A stretch of 64,000 bases of DNA from Arcobacter arenosus (lineage in GTDB: Bacteria > Campylobacterota > Campylobacteria > Campylobacterales > Arcobacteraceae): the NCBI RefSeq assembly GCF_005771535.1, contig NZ_VANU01000003.1, positions 124,001 through 188,000 of the forward strand. Direction: 5' to 3'. The translations under genes and the position numbers were made by a program. The notes under the pieces were generated by a model that was given only the letters and a program-made list of their open reading frames with translations, ran no database searches and was not told where the DNA came from. The first letter of the stretch is position 1; each line of letters begins with the position of its first letter. Of this stretch, positions 46,461-55,971 are shown piece by piece.

Positions 46461-46991
46461 TTATTTAATCACAAATGTTGTAAATAATATTTTTTTAATA
46501 TTATTTCTTTTTATATCATCATTATTTGCTGTAACTTCATTGATAATGTTATTAATATCTTCCATTAACTCTTCTTTTAACAACTCTTTTCCACCAACAG
46601 TTAACAATTCTTCAGAACTTCTTGCACTAATTTGTCCAATTACTACATCTACAATTTCTGCCTTATACTCTTCTACTATTGATTCTATTGTAGGTTCTGT
46701 ACTTTTTAAAGAAAAAGAAAGTTTCATTAATTTTTCTCTTCCTTTAGCATTAGTGATATTTAAAACCAAATCATTTATTGCAGCTTTATATGTTTCGTTA
46801 GAATCACCAGCTTCCTCTTTTTTAACCTGCTCAGTTCCTTGTTGCTGTTGACCTGATAATACTCCACTTGAATACAATAAATATCCTCCAGCACCAACTG
46901 CAATTAATAATATAACTATTAATGCAATAAGAACTATCATTAGTCCTTTTCCACCGCCAGATTTTTTTACTTCTTCGTTTTCTTCAGCCAT
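46461..46991 (-). CDS. fliL: Flagellar basal body-associated protein FliL
   Basis: FliL is an inner-membrane protein that supports the stator units. After an acidic cytoplasmic N-terminus it has a membrane segment at about 16-39 (GLMIVLIALIVILLIAVGAGGYLLY) and a periplasmic domain with DLVLNITNAKGREKLMKLSFSLKSTEP, ending NNIKKILFTTFVIK, both typical of FliL. Length is 176 residues. It is three bases from the MotE-like gene. Confidence 0.92.
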   Translation of the reverse strand: MAEENEEVKKSGGGKGLMIVLIALIVILLIAVGAGGYLLYSSGVLSGQQQQGTEQVKKEEAGDSNETYKAAINDLVLNITNAKGREKLMKLSFSLKSTEPTIESIVEEYKAEIVDVVIGQISARSSEELLTVGGKELLKEELMEDINNIINEVTANNDDIKRNNIKKILFTTFVIK

Positions 46992-46994
46992 AAA

Positions 46995-47492
46995 TCACCC
47001 TTCATCTTTATTATTTATTTTATACTCTTGTAACATCTGTGTCAATAAAGAAGCATTTTTAGGACTTAAGTACCTCATAAAAGATGTTACCTTCGCTTCT
47101 TTTAATCTTAAGATTATATCGAAAACTCCCTCAAGATTTCCATCACTAATCATTTGATTAAAAATTTCTGCAGCAATTTTAGGCTTCATTTTATTATAAA
47201 TTGTTGAAATCTTACTATCAACTTCACCTTTTATATCAGATAAAAGTTTTTTATTTTCATCCCGTAAAGCTTCAATTTGTTTCTTTTCGCTTTCTACTTT
47301 TTTTAGTAATGTTTCTAACTCTTTTTTTCTTTCTTGATACTCTTTTTCTTTTTTATTATAAAAATTGTTAAGTTCTTTTTTTAATTCTTTAACTTCTATT
47401 TTTTGCTTAATTAATGCGGCACTACTAACTCTTTCCTCTTGGGCAAAAGAGAATGAAAATAATAAAATTGTTGCTAATATTAACCTATTCAA
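46995..47492 (-). CDS. MotE-family periplasmic protein
   Basis: The 165-residue secreted protein has a signal peptide (ending SFAQ), a long coiled coil at about 30-100 and a C-terminal MgtE_N-like module with KMKPKIAAEIFNQM and YLSPKNASLLTQML. That is the MotE pattern, proteins that assist flagellar motor assembly in the periplasm. The family call rests on this pattern and the position between the fliJ-like gene and fliL. Start and end overlap or adjoin neighbours. Confidence 0.8.
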   Translation of the reverse strand: MNRLILATILLFSFSFAQEERVSSAALIKQKIEVKELKKELNNFYNKKEKEYQERKKELETLLKKVESEKKQIEALRDENKKLLSDIKGEVDSKISTIYNKMKPKIAAEIFNQMISDGNLEGVFDIILRLKEAKVTSFMRYLSPKNASLLTQMLQEYKINNKDEG

Positions 47493-47917
47493 AAATTCTC
47501 CTGTTCACTAATATATTTACTTTGGATATATTCACTTGCGGCTTCCTCTTCCATATAAAGAACCTTTCTAAAAGCTTCATCTTTTTGCTCTTTTAGAATA
47601 TAAGCATATTGTTCTGTTTGCTTTTGCAATTCAACAATTTCTATAACTAAACTCTCAACTTGTTTTTGTAAAACAATTTTTTCATTATTAAGCTTTACAA
47701 TATGCTCTTTCATAGTGTTTTTATGAATTGCTAATACTGCAAAATCTGATATAGCACCATGTTTTTGAACTGAAGTTGTATTAATTTTGTTTTCTGTAAA
47801 CATAATCTCATCCTCAATACGAGAAATTCTTGCCATTAATTGACCCTTTTCAATTAATTTCTGATCAGTTTGCATTTTTTTTAATTCATGGAGCTTTTTT
47901 ATCATATTACTGTCCAA
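47489..47917 (-). CDS. FliJ-like coiled-coil protein
   Basis: A 142-residue cytoplasmic protein made almost wholly of coiled coil. FliJ, the stalk-like partner of the FliI ATPase in flagellar export, has this length and makeup, and this gene sits between fliQ and the MotE-like gene. FliJ is poorly conserved in sequence, so the call is from shape and position. It overlaps the MotE-like gene start by four bases and fliQ by 11. Confidence 0.6.
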   Translation of the reverse strand: MDSNMIKKLHELKKMQTDQKLIEKGQLMARISRIEDEIMFTENKINTTSVQKHGAISDFAVLAIHKNTMKEHIVKLNNEKIVLQKQVESLVIEIVELQKQTEQYAYILKEQKDEAFRKVLYMEEEAASEYIQSKYISEQENF

Positions 47918-48167
47918 AAGTTAATATCAAACCCCACAAATCTGTGGTATAGGTTTTGATATTATCACCTATCCAAGGTAATGAAATAAGAATAAAAACT
48001 GAAACAAATATAACTTTTGGAACAAAAGTTAATGATGCATCTGAAACTTGTGTTACTGCTTGAAAAATTGAGATTATAAGACCAATAACCATACTTACTA
48101 TAAGTGATGGCAAACCAAGTATTAAGATTATTTTTACTGTATTTTCTGCAATACCAATTAAATCCAT
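47907..48167 (-). CDS. fliQ: Flagellar export apparatus protein FliQ
   Basis: FliQ is a core part of the flagellar type III export gate. The 86-residue protein has two membrane helices and the family sequence (ENTVKIILILGLPSLIVSMVIGLIISIFQAVTQVSDASLTFVPKVI). It begins one base after the acidic gene ends. fliP and fliR are not in the window. Confidence 0.95.
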   Translation of the reverse strand: MDLIGIAENTVKIILILGLPSLIVSMVIGLIISIFQAVTQVSDASLTFVPKVIFVSVFILISLPWIGDNIKTYTTDLWGLILTFGQ

Positions 48168-48168
48168 A

Positions 48169-49095
48169 CTAATCTTTAACTTTTACTGTAATCTCCAGCG
48201 TTTTGTTATTTAATAACTGTGAGATTAGTTTTGCTATATCATCTACACTTGAACTACCAATATCAATACTTTCTGATTTATTATCTTTTTGTAATTCAGT
48301 TGTTTGTACTTTGCTTGGAAGTGGTTGAGTTGACAACTCTTCATTATCTAAACCATCTAAAGCTGCTAAAATATCAGCTTCATTTAATGCATCAAATTCT
48401 GCAAATTCATTGGGCATGTCAACTCCTTGAGTATTCTCTTCTTTTTTTTCTTCTATAATATCAAAATCTTCTTCAAAACTCAAATCTTTAATGGAAGATA
48501 AAATATCTTCATCTTGATTATCTTCTGAATTTTCAATCTCTTTTTCATCTATTTGTTCAATAAATGAAGATAAATCATCAATCTCTTCTATTACTGGTTC
48601 TATTGAGGATTTTTTTTCATTCCTATTAGATAATAGATTACTTAGTTCATCATCTAATTGAACATAATTTTTTTCATCACCCTCATCTTTTTCATATGCA
48701 TCTTCAACAATCTCTACAATTGAATCTTGAATATCATTTGATTCTTGTACAAAGGCTTCAGTTTCAAGTTTTTTTATAATATGTTTTGATAATTCTTCCA
48801 TTGAATCAACGGAGATATCACCAATTCCATGATCCAATAAATACTCTTGTTCTATACCATCTTTTGGTTTGAAAAAATTTATTTTTTGATTTAAAGTATT
48901 TTTTTTGATAATTTTTGAATCATCAATTAAATAGATGTTTTTTGGATTATCTTCAATAGCATTCTTTAAACTTTCTAAAGTTTTTAATTCTTTGATTTCA
49001 CCGTTTTCATCGAGTCTAAACTTTATGTTTGAATGATTTAGTAATTCTTTTATCTCTTTTGTGAAGCTTTCACTTCCATAAATATATATAATCAA
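48169..49095 (-). CDS. Unrecognised acidic two-part protein at the head of the flagellar operon
   Basis: I do not recognise this 308-residue protein. The first 110 residues form an alpha/beta fold (MIIYIYGSESFTKEIKELL, NIYLIDDSKII), perhaps receiver-like. A very acidic, low-complexity middle at about 115-265 is followed by a short ordered tail, SVDDIAKLISQLLNNKTLEITVKVKD. No signal or membrane segment is seen. The gene starts the minus-strand flagellar cluster and is divergent from flgI. A regulatory or assembly role is possible but not shown. Confidence 0.75.
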   Translation of the reverse strand: MIIYIYGSESFTKEIKELLNHSNIKFRLDENGEIKELKTLESLKNAIEDNPKNIYLIDDSKIIKKNTLNQKINFFKPKDGIEQEYLLDHGIGDISVDSMEELSKHIIKKLETEAFVQESNDIQDSIVEIVEDAYEKDEGDEKNYVQLDDELSNLLSNRNEKKSSIEPVIEEIDDLSSFIEQIDEKEIENSEDNQDEDILSSIKDLSFEEDFDIIEEKKEENTQGVDMPNEFAEFDALNEADILAALDGLDNEELSTQPLPSKVQTTELQKDNKSESIDIGSSSVDDIAKLISQLLNNKTLEITVKVKD

Positions 49096-49179
49096 AGATA
49101 ACCCTAAAATTATTTTTTGAAAAAATTATACCTACATTTTATAAAATTTTAGATAAAATATTTCAACAATCTAAGAGGT

Positions 49180-50241
49180 GTGAAATTGAGGATACTAATA
49201 ACTTTTTTTTTAATTGTAAATTTTTTAAGTGCCATTACAATAAAAGATATTTCTAATATAGTTGGGATTAGAGACAACCAACTTATTGGATATGGTCTTG
49301 TTGTTGGGTTAGCTGGTACTGGAGATAAATCACAATTTACTATGCAATCTTTACAAAATTTACTTAGAAACTCATATATTAAAATACCAACATCATCAAT
49401 AAAATCAAAAAATATTGCAGCTGTTATGGTGACAGCAGAATTACCCCCTTTTTCAAGACAAGGGGATAAAATAAAAGTTAAGATATCTGCAATTGGTGAT
49501 GCAAAATCAATCGACCATGGGCAACTTTTATTAACTCAACTTAAAGCTGTAGATGGTCAAGTTTATGCATTAGCACAAGGGGCAATTGTATCAGATTTAG
49601 AAAACCCTACAACAGGTTATATCTACGAGGGGGGAACTATAGAAAATGAGGTTGATTATTCTTTACAAGATGAAGATTCTATTACCCTAAGTTTATTTAA
49701 AAATGATGCTAAACAAGCCTTTACAGTAGAAGAAAAAATCAATAAAAAATTTGGTCAAAAAATTGCTATGGCTGTTGATACAAGAACAGTACAAGTGAAA
49801 AAACCTGCAAATATTTCAACTGTAAAATTTATATATGATGTTCAAAGTATTCAATTAGATTCTGATTTCAAAAAGAAAATTGTTATTGATATGAATAGAG
49901 AAACAATAATTGCAGGTGCAGATATACCAATTGACCCTGTTACAATAGCAAGAGAAAACTTTACAATTAGAATAAAAAAATCCCCTTTAAATGAAAATCA
50001 ATGGGATGATAATAAAGTAAATCCAGGAAAAGATATTGGGGATGATGTAAAACTAGATAATAAACCAATTGCTGTAAATATTGATAACACTTTGATGAAC
50101 TCTAAAGAAGCTCCAACAGTTTCTGATTTAGTTAGAGCTATGAAAGTTATGAAACTTCCTATGACTGATATAATTGAAACAATTAAAATTATCAAAGAGA
50201 TGGGCGCATTAAACAATGTTGAACTGGATATAAGAGGATAA
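49180..50241 (+). CDS. flgI: Flagellar P-ring protein FlgI
   Basis: FlgI forms the ring around the rod in the peptidoglycan layer. The start is a GTG at 49180 after AAGAGG, giving a signal peptide (MKLRILITFFLIVNFLSA). The mature part reads DISNIVGIRDNQLIGYGLVVGLAGTGDKSQFTMQSL, which is diagnostic, and ends LVRAMKVMKLPMTDIIETIKIIKEMGALNNVELDIR. Length is 353 residues. fliM follows after one base. Confidence 0.97.
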   Translation: MKLRILITFFLIVNFLSAITIKDISNIVGIRDNQLIGYGLVVGLAGTGDKSQFTMQSLQNLLRNSYIKIPTSSIKSKNIAAVMVTAELPPFSRQGDKIKVKISAIGDAKSIDHGQLLLTQLKAVDGQVYALAQGAIVSDLENPTTGYIYEGGTIENEVDYSLQDEDSITLSLFKNDAKQAFTVEEKINKKFGQKIAMAVDTRTVQVKKPANISTVKFIYDVQSIQLDSDFKKKIVIDMNRETIIAGADIPIDPVTIARENFTIRIKKSPLNENQWDDNKVNPGKDIGDDVKLDNKPIAVNIDNTLMNSKEAPTVSDLVRAMKVMKLPMTDIIETIKIIKEMGALNNVELDIRG

Positions 50242-50242
50242 G

Positions 50243-51340
50243 ATGGCTGAATTTTTAAGTCAAGATGAAATTGATGCACTTTTAGATATTGCCGAAGCTG
50301 GAGAAGATATAGATGCTTCTACAGAAGAACAGATAATATCAAAAGAAAAAAACTACTCTATTTATGATTTTAAAAAGCCAAATAGAATCTCAAATGAGCA
50401 ATTCAAAGCTTTTTCAACTTTACATGATAAGATGTTAAGGGATTTAATTACTGACCTTTCAGCTATGCTTAGAAAAATAGTTGATATTAAACTTTACTCA
50501 ATTGAACAAATGACTTATGGTGAGTTTATCCTTTCTATTCCTCAATTAACTTCACTTAATACCCTTTCAATTAAACCCCTTGAAGGGAGAATTGTTATTG
50601 AGTGTAACCCTGGTATTTCCCATAAGATTATTGCAGAATTATTAGGAAGTGGTGCAGTTGCTGCAAGTGATAATTTAGATAGAGAATTAACAGAAATTGA
50701 AGTAAATATTTTTGAACACTTCTATAAAATGTTTATAAAACATCTTTATAGAGCTTGGGATGAAGTTACAACTTTAAATTTTAAAATTGAATCTAGAGAT
50801 ACAAATGCAAATGCAATTCAAATTATCTCAGACCATGAAATTGTATTACTAGTTGTACTTGAAATAACTATTGATGAAGAATCAGGTTTCTTATCTATTT
50901 GTTATCCTATTTCATATATTGAAACCCTATTAAATAAAATTGTTGAAAAGATGTTTAATGAGGGTAAAAATAAAAAAGCTAGTAGAAAAAAAGATATTAC
51001 AACGCTAATTTCTGGTGCAAAAATGAAAGTTGAAGCAATTATGGCTGAAACAGAATTAACAGTTGAAGAGCTACTAAAAATTAAACCTAATGATGTAATA
51101 GTATTTAATAAAAATGCAAGCTCTTCATCTTCAAAACTTTATGTAAATAGAACTGAAAAATTCTTAGGTGTTTCGGGGATATCAAACAATAGAAAAGCTG
51201 TTCAAGTGAAATCTAATTTAGACCATGAAAAACAAGAAACTTTAGAAATTTTAAGATTAATGAGAGAAGATAGAATTAAAAAATCACAAGAGTCTAAAGA
51301 GAATATCAAAAGACTCTTAAGTGAAAGAGGAAGAAAGTAG
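50243..51340 (+). CDS. fliM: Flagellar motor switch protein FliM
   Basis: FliM is part of the C-ring and binds CheY. The N-terminal CheY-binding segment is conserved in a form MAEFLSQDEIDALLD. The central domain (ISNEQFKAFSTLHDKMLRDLITDLSAML) and the C-terminal SpoA-like part (TELTVEELLKIKPNDVIVFNK) are present. At 365 residues it is slightly longer than usual, with a basic C-terminal tail. It shares an operon with flgI. Confidence 0.96.
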   Translation: MAEFLSQDEIDALLDIAEAGEDIDASTEEQIISKEKNYSIYDFKKPNRISNEQFKAFSTLHDKMLRDLITDLSAMLRKIVDIKLYSIEQMTYGEFILSIPQLTSLNTLSIKPLEGRIVIECNPGISHKIIAELLGSGAVAASDNLDRELTEIEVNIFEHFYKMFIKHLYRAWDEVTTLNFKIESRDTNANAIQIISDHEIVLLVVLEITIDEESGFLSICYPISYIETLLNKIVEKMFNEGKNKKASRKKDITTLISGAKMKVEAIMAETELTVEELLKIKPNDVIVFNKNASSSSSKLYVNRTEKFLGVSGISNNRKAVQVKSNLDHEKQETLEILRLMREDRIKKSQESKENIKRLLSERGRK

Positions 51341-51352
51341 TAAAATTTAATT

Positions 51353-52369
51353 TTACCCTTCAATACTCCAAGCTAAAGTTTCACCTGCATACATTGGTAC
51401 TACATTTTCACTATTATAAGTGTAAATTTGAGGCACTACAAAATCTTTTTGTACTAGTTTAATAGTTTTCTCTACAGGTTTAAAATCATATATGTTTTGT
51501 GCATTTAAACTAACAAATGCATTTAAATTTTCCAGTTTACCATTTTTATCAAACAGTTCAGTTAATACTTGTAAAGCTATAGGAGATGTAAATACTCCAG
51601 CAGCACAACCACAACACTCTTTTTTGTGTTTTGGATGGGGTGCACTATCACTTCCAAACATCAATTTAGGATGAGCTTCAAGTGCAGCATTTAATAAAGC
51701 ATCTCTATCTTCTGGTCTTTTTGCAATTGGTTTACAAAAAAGATGAGGCTGTAACATACCCCCTGCTACATCATCTAAAGTAATTAATAAATGATGTAAA
51801 GTAACTGTTGCATATAGATTGTCGTATTTATCTAATAACTCAATAGCATCTTTTGTTGTGATATGTTCCATAATAATTTTTAGATTAGGGAATGAAGAGG
51901 CAATAGACTCATAAATAGGCATAAACTCTTTTTCTCTATCCATAACAAATCCATTTGTTTCACCATGGATACATAAAGGGATTCCAAGTTTACTCATTGA
52001 TTCTAAAGTTGGTCTTAAATTTTCAATATCCATCGATGATACACCAGTTTCAGAATTGGTTGTAATCCCAGCAGGATAAAGTTTAATTGCAATAATTTCA
52101 TCTTTTATATCTTCTAAAAAAGAGAAAGAATAATCGTCTTTAAAAAATAAAGTTACATAGGGTTCAAAATCATCACCATTACAAGATTCTAAAATTCTTT
52201 GTTTATATGATAAAAGGGCTTCCTTTGTGGTAATAGGTGGTACTAAATTAGGCATTATTAGTGCACCTGAAAAGGTATTTGAAGTAAGTGGCCCCACAAG
52301 TTTTAACATCTCACCATCTCTTAGGTGAAGATGCATGTCAAGTGGAGAATTAATTTCAAAAGTACGCAT
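51353..52369 (-). CDS. pyrC: Dihydroorotase
   Basis: PyrC closes carbamoyl aspartate to dihydroorotate in pyrimidine synthesis. The 338-residue protein has the zinc motif [10 protein letters not shown], the conserved lysine in [19 protein letters not shown] and [13 protein letters not shown] with the catalytic aspartate. It starts one base before the stop of the PII gene ends, so it is likely cotranscribed with that gene and with amtB2. Confidence 0.96.
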   Translation of the reverse strand: MRTFEINSPLDMHLHLRDGEMLKLVGPLTSNTFSGALIMPNLVPPITTKEALLSYKQRILESCNGDDFEPYVTLFFKDDYSFSFLEDIKDEIIAIKLYPAGITTNSETGVSSMDIENLRPTLESMSKLGIPLCIHGETNGFVMDREKEFMPIYESIASSFPNLKIIMEHITTKDAIELLDKYDNLYATVTLHHLLITLDDVAGGMLQPHLFCKPIAKRPEDRDALLNAALEAHPKLMFGSDSAPHPKHKKECCGCAAGVFTSPIALQVLTELFDKNGKLENLNAFVSLNAQNIYDFKPVEKTIKLVQKDFVVPQIYTYNSENVVPMYAGETLAWSIEG

Positions 52370-52370
52370 A

Positions 52371-52712
<342 letters not shown>

Positions 52713-52795
52713 TCATTTCCTTTTTTTGATTGTCATATTTTAGCAAAACTTAGTTAAATCTAAATTATTACACTCTTTTATATCTAAATTATTAA

Positions 52796-53989
52796 TTAAA
52801 ATGCTCTTTTGAACTCAGGATAAGCTTCAACACCACATTCATCTACATCAAGTCCTTGCATCTCTTCATCATCTGCTGCTCTTAATGCAACTATTTTATT
52901 TATAATAAACAATACAACAAAAGAAACACAAAAAGCAAAAATACCAACTACTACAACACCTTTTAATTGTCCAATAAATGTTATATCATCTCCATTGCTT
53001 GCAAAAATTCCAACTGCTAATGTTCCCCAAATACCATTTAATAAGTGAACAGATAAAGCACCAACAGGGTCATCAAGTTTTAATTTATCAAAGAAAGATA
53101 CTCCAATAACAACAATAACACCACCAATTGCACCAATTAAAATTGGAGTATAAATGTCATATAAATCTGGTCCTGCAGTAATTGCAACTAATCCACCTAA
53201 AGCACCATTTAATACCATTGTGATATCAAGTTTTTTATATTGGAAGTACATAATTATTGAAACAATAATAGCACCAGCAAGTCCAGCTGTATTTGTATTC
53301 ATAATTGTTAAAGCAACTGCATCTGCATTCTCTTTTGAAGCTATTGAACCAACAGAACCTCCATTAAATCCAAACCAACCAATCCATAAAAGAAAAGCAC
53401 CTAAAGTTACAAGTGGGATATTTGAAGCAGGGATTACTCTAACTCCACCACTTTTAGGGTATCTTCCTTTTCTAGCACCAATTATAATAATAGCAGCTAA
53501 TAAAGCCCATCCACCAGTACTGTGAATAACTGTTGATCCAGCTAAGTCATACATTGATAAATCTAAAAATGTTCCATCAAGCATATCTGCTCCCCATGAC
53601 CAATTTACAACAGTTGGATAGATAAAACCACCCATAATTACTGTAAAGATTGCCAAAGGAATAACCTTTGCTCTTTCACTTACACCACCTGACATAATAT
53701 TAATTACTTTACCAACAAAAGCCATTTGAAAAAGAAAAGCTGCCCATTTTGACATTGAATCACTTCCAAAATCACCAAAAGCAATTGAGTAACCAACAAG
53801 TAAAAATGCCATTGATGCAATTGCATAAATCATAGTGTTTACCATTAATACCGCTGAAACATTCTTTGTTCTAACAAGTCCAGCTTCTAGCATAGCAAAT
53901 CCAGGAACCATAAAAATAATTAACGTCATTGCAAATAGTGCAAAAAACGTATCAATAACATAACTAACTGATTGTAAATCCATATTCAA
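52796..53989 (-). CDS. amtB: Ammonium transporter AmtB (copy 2)
   Basis: The 397-residue integral membrane protein has about 11 helices, with the family blocks AMLEAGLVRTKNVSAVLM, DLAGSTVIHSTGGWALL, LWIGWFGFNGGS and GALSVHLLNGIWGTLA containing the twin-histidine pore residues. The C-terminal tail (DVDECGVEAYPEF) resembles that of copy 1. An operator palindrome and a TATAAT lie upstream. A glnB-type gene follows. Copy 1 is 409 residues and separately promoted. Confidence 0.96.
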   Translation of the reverse strand: MNMDLQSVSYVIDTFFALFAMTLIIFMVPGFAMLEAGLVRTKNVSAVLMVNTMIYAIASMAFLLVGYSIAFGDFGSDSMSKWAAFLFQMAFVGKVINIMSGGVSERAKVIPLAIFTVIMGGFIYPTVVNWSWGADMLDGTFLDLSMYDLAGSTVIHSTGGWALLAAIIIIGARKGRYPKSGGVRVIPASNIPLVTLGAFLLWIGWFGFNGGSVGSIASKENADAVALTIMNTNTAGLAGAIIVSIIMYFQYKKLDITMVLNGALGGLVAITAGPDLYDIYTPILIGAIGGVIVVIGVSFFDKLKLDDPVGALSVHLLNGIWGTLAVGIFASNGDDITFIGQLKGVVVVGIFAFCVSFVVLFIINKIVALRAADDEEMQGLDVDECGVEAYPEFKRAF

Positions 53990-54015
53990 CCCTCAACAAT
54001 TTTTTTGTAAAGAGC

Positions 54016-54021
54016 ATTATA
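54016..54021 (-). promoter_or_regulatory. -10 box of amtB2
   Basis: A perfect TATAAT on the minus strand lies 26 bases before the amtB2 start. It lies 31 bases from the operator palindrome at 54053. A GTTGAGGG ribosome site follows. Confidence 0.6.
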
Positions 54022-54052
54022 TAGTTTAATAAGATATTTTCAATGATAAGTT

Positions 54053-54069
54053 TGTATAAAAAATATACA
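54053..54069. promoter_or_regulatory. Operator palindrome TGTATA-N5-TATACA upstream of amtB2
   Basis: A perfect 6-5-6 inverted repeat with an A-tract spacer on the plus strand. Its reverse complement, TGTATATTTTTTATACA, is identical to sites 55765-55781 and 55913-55929. It lies between the terminator of the amtB1-PII unit and the amtB2 promoter. It has the arm and spacer lengths of an NtrC site. The binding protein is inferred, not shown. Confidence 0.75.
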
Positions 54070-54080
54070 GCGAGATAAAT

Positions 54081-54117
54081 TTTATATCAGTGAAGAATAA
54101 TTCTCCACCGATATAAA
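54081..54117 (-). terminator. Terminator of the amtB1-PII unit
   Basis: On the minus strand an arm TTTATATCGGTGGAGAA can pair along 17 positions, including G-U pairs, with TTCTTCACTGATATAAA around a 3-base loop. It lies six bases after the PII stop. The downstream T run is short (ATTTATC). Confidence 0.75.
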
Positions 54118-54122
54118 GGGGC

Positions 54123-54464
<342 letters not shown>

Positions 54465-54481
54465 TTAAATCCTATTCTCTA

Positions 54482-55696
54482 TTAAGCTTTTTTGAACTCT
54501 GGATAACACTCAAGACCTGTTTCGTGAATATCAAGACCAGTGATTTCAGTTTCTTCATCAACTCTTAGTCCAACAACTAAGTCTAAAATCTTCCAAACAA
54601 TGAATGAAACAATGAATACGAATGCACCAATTACAACAATACCTTTGATTTGAGCCATGATTGTTACATCTGGATTAAAGATACCAACTGCTAATGTTCC
54701 CCAGATACCTGCTACTAAGTGAACAGATAAAGCACCAACTGGATCATCAATTCTTAACTTATCGAAGAATGGAACAGCAAATACAACAATCGCACCACCA
54801 ACAATACCTTCAATAAATGCAACTAACATACCTAAGTCTGGACCAGCAGTACAAGAAACAAGTCCTGCTAAAGCACCATTAAGAACCATAGTTAAATCAA
54901 CTTTTTTGTATAGAAGTTGAGTTAAAATAGCAGCCATTACAGCACCAGCTGCAGCAGCCATATTTGTATCAGCAACAACTAAAGCAATCCCATCAATATC
55001 AGCTTTTGAACCTAAAGCTAATTGAGAACCACCATTAAATCCAAACCATCCCATCCATAAAATGAATGTACCTAAAGTTGCAAGAGTTAAGTTTGAACCA
55101 GGAATTGGTCTTACTTTACCATCTTTAGTATATTTACCTTTTCTAGCTCCAAGGATTAATACACCTGCTAATGCAGCCCATCCACCAACAGAGTGAACAA
55201 TTGTAGAACCAGCGAAGTCAGAGAAACCAGCTATTAAACCACCAAGCTCAGTTCCACCCCATGTCCAGTGACCTTGAATTGGGTAAATTACACCTGATAA
55301 AACAACAACGAAAATTAAAAAAGGCCATAATTTCATTCTTTCTGCAATTGTACCTGAAATAACAGATGCAGCAGTAGCAACGAACATAACTTGGAAGAAG
55401 AAGTCTGCTGCAGCTGGATATCCAGAGTCAGGACCATTTTCCATAGAAATTGTTGAGAAACTTCCCATGAAAGAAGAACCGTCACCATACATTAAGTTAT
55501 ACCCAATGAAGTAATACATAATACAAGAGATTGCAAATAATGCAATATTTTTTGTTAATACCGTAGCATTATTCTTTGATCTTGTAAGACCAGATTCTAG
55601 CATAGCAAAACCTGCTGCCATCCACATTACTAATACACCAGAAAATACAAATAGAAATCCATCTAATATGTATTTTAAGTCGTTAAAATTTTCCAT
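54482..55696 (-). CDS. amtB: Ammonium transporter AmtB (copy 1)
   Basis: An ammonium channel with about 11 membrane helices. Blocks AMLESGLTRSKNNATVL, DFAGSTIVHSVGGWAAL, LWMGWFGFNGGSQ and GALSVHLVAGIWGTLA carry the pore residues. I start at the ATG 55696 because AAGGA lies six bases ahead. An ATG at 55711 would place that ribosome site inside the gene. The codon use is GC-richer and more ordered than in copy 2, suggesting high expression. Two operator palindromes lie upstream. Confidence 0.96.
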   Translation of the reverse strand: MENFNDLKYILDGFLFVFSGVLVMWMAAGFAMLESGLTRSKNNATVLTKNIALFAISCIMYYFIGYNLMYGDGSSFMGSFSTISMENGPDSGYPAAADFFFQVMFVATAASVISGTIAERMKLWPFLIFVVVLSGVIYPIQGHWTWGGTELGGLIAGFSDFAGSTIVHSVGGWAALAGVLILGARKGKYTKDGKVRPIPGSNLTLATLGTFILWMGWFGFNGGSQLALGSKADIDGIALVVADTNMAAAAGAVMAAILTQLLYKKVDLTMVLNGALAGLVSCTAGPDLGMLVAFIEGIVGGAIVVFAVPFFDKLRIDDPVGALSVHLVAGIWGTLAVGIFNPDVTIMAQIKGIVVIGAFVFIVSFIVWKILDLVVGLRVDEETEITGLDIHETGLECYPEFKKA

Positions 55697-55726
55697 ATTT
55701 TTCCTTTTCAAAAAATGTATGACGAA

Positions 55727-55732
55727 ATTGTA
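55727..55732 (-). promoter_or_regulatory. -10 box of amtB1
   Basis: A TACAAT on the minus strand lies 30 bases before the amtB1 start and 32 bases from the operator at 55765. A GG-N10-GC sigma-54 site was looked for and not found. Confidence 0.55.
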
Positions 55733-55756
55733 ACAGATAAAAACCTGAGTGAATAC

Positions 55757-55781
55757 ATATACAGTGTATATTTTTTATACA
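55757..55781. promoter_or_regulatory. Operator cluster upstream of amtB1
   Basis: Three half-sites stand in a row: TATACA (55758-55763), TGTATA (55765-55770) and TATACA (55776-55781). The first two form a 1-base-spaced palindrome ATATACA-G-TGTATAT. The last two form the 6-5-6 palindrome TGTATA-TTTTT-TATACA. The latter is an exact copy of 55913-55929 and of the reverse complement at 54053-54069. Confidence 0.75.
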
Positions 55782-55912
55782 TATATTCCTTAATAATTAG
55801 TTAGTGTACATATGTAAGTCTGCTTTTTTTGGTCTCTCTAGATAATTTTATTGAAAAAATAAATTTTAAACGATTTTTTATTAATTTTACATATTTGTAT
55901 TTTTTAAATAAT

Positions 55913-55950
55913 TGTATATTTTTTATACATTCATTTTATATACAGTGTGT
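55913..55950. promoter_or_regulatory. Operator cluster upstream of the glnD operon
   Basis: TGTATA-TTTTT-TATACA at 55913-55929 is followed nine bases later by TATACA (55939-55944), then G and an imperfect TGTGTT. It roughly mirrors the cluster before amtB1. A TATAAT at 55951-55956 lies just ahead of the ribosome site AAGGAG, so the message would have a very short leader. Confidence 0.65.
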
Positions 55951-55971
55951 TATAATAAAAAAGGAGTATAA

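Noticed and set aside
53154-53525. Open frame of 123 codons on the plus strand opposite amtB2
   Set aside because: It is antisense to the AmtB coding region, and its proline- and alanine-rich reading mirrors the glycine- and alanine-rich AmtB helices. No start signal was seen.
55697-55971. Sigma-54 promoter between amtB1 and the glnD operon
   Set aside because: No GG-N10-GC pair at -24/-12 was found on either strand. The TACAAT and TATAAT -10 boxes are better supported.
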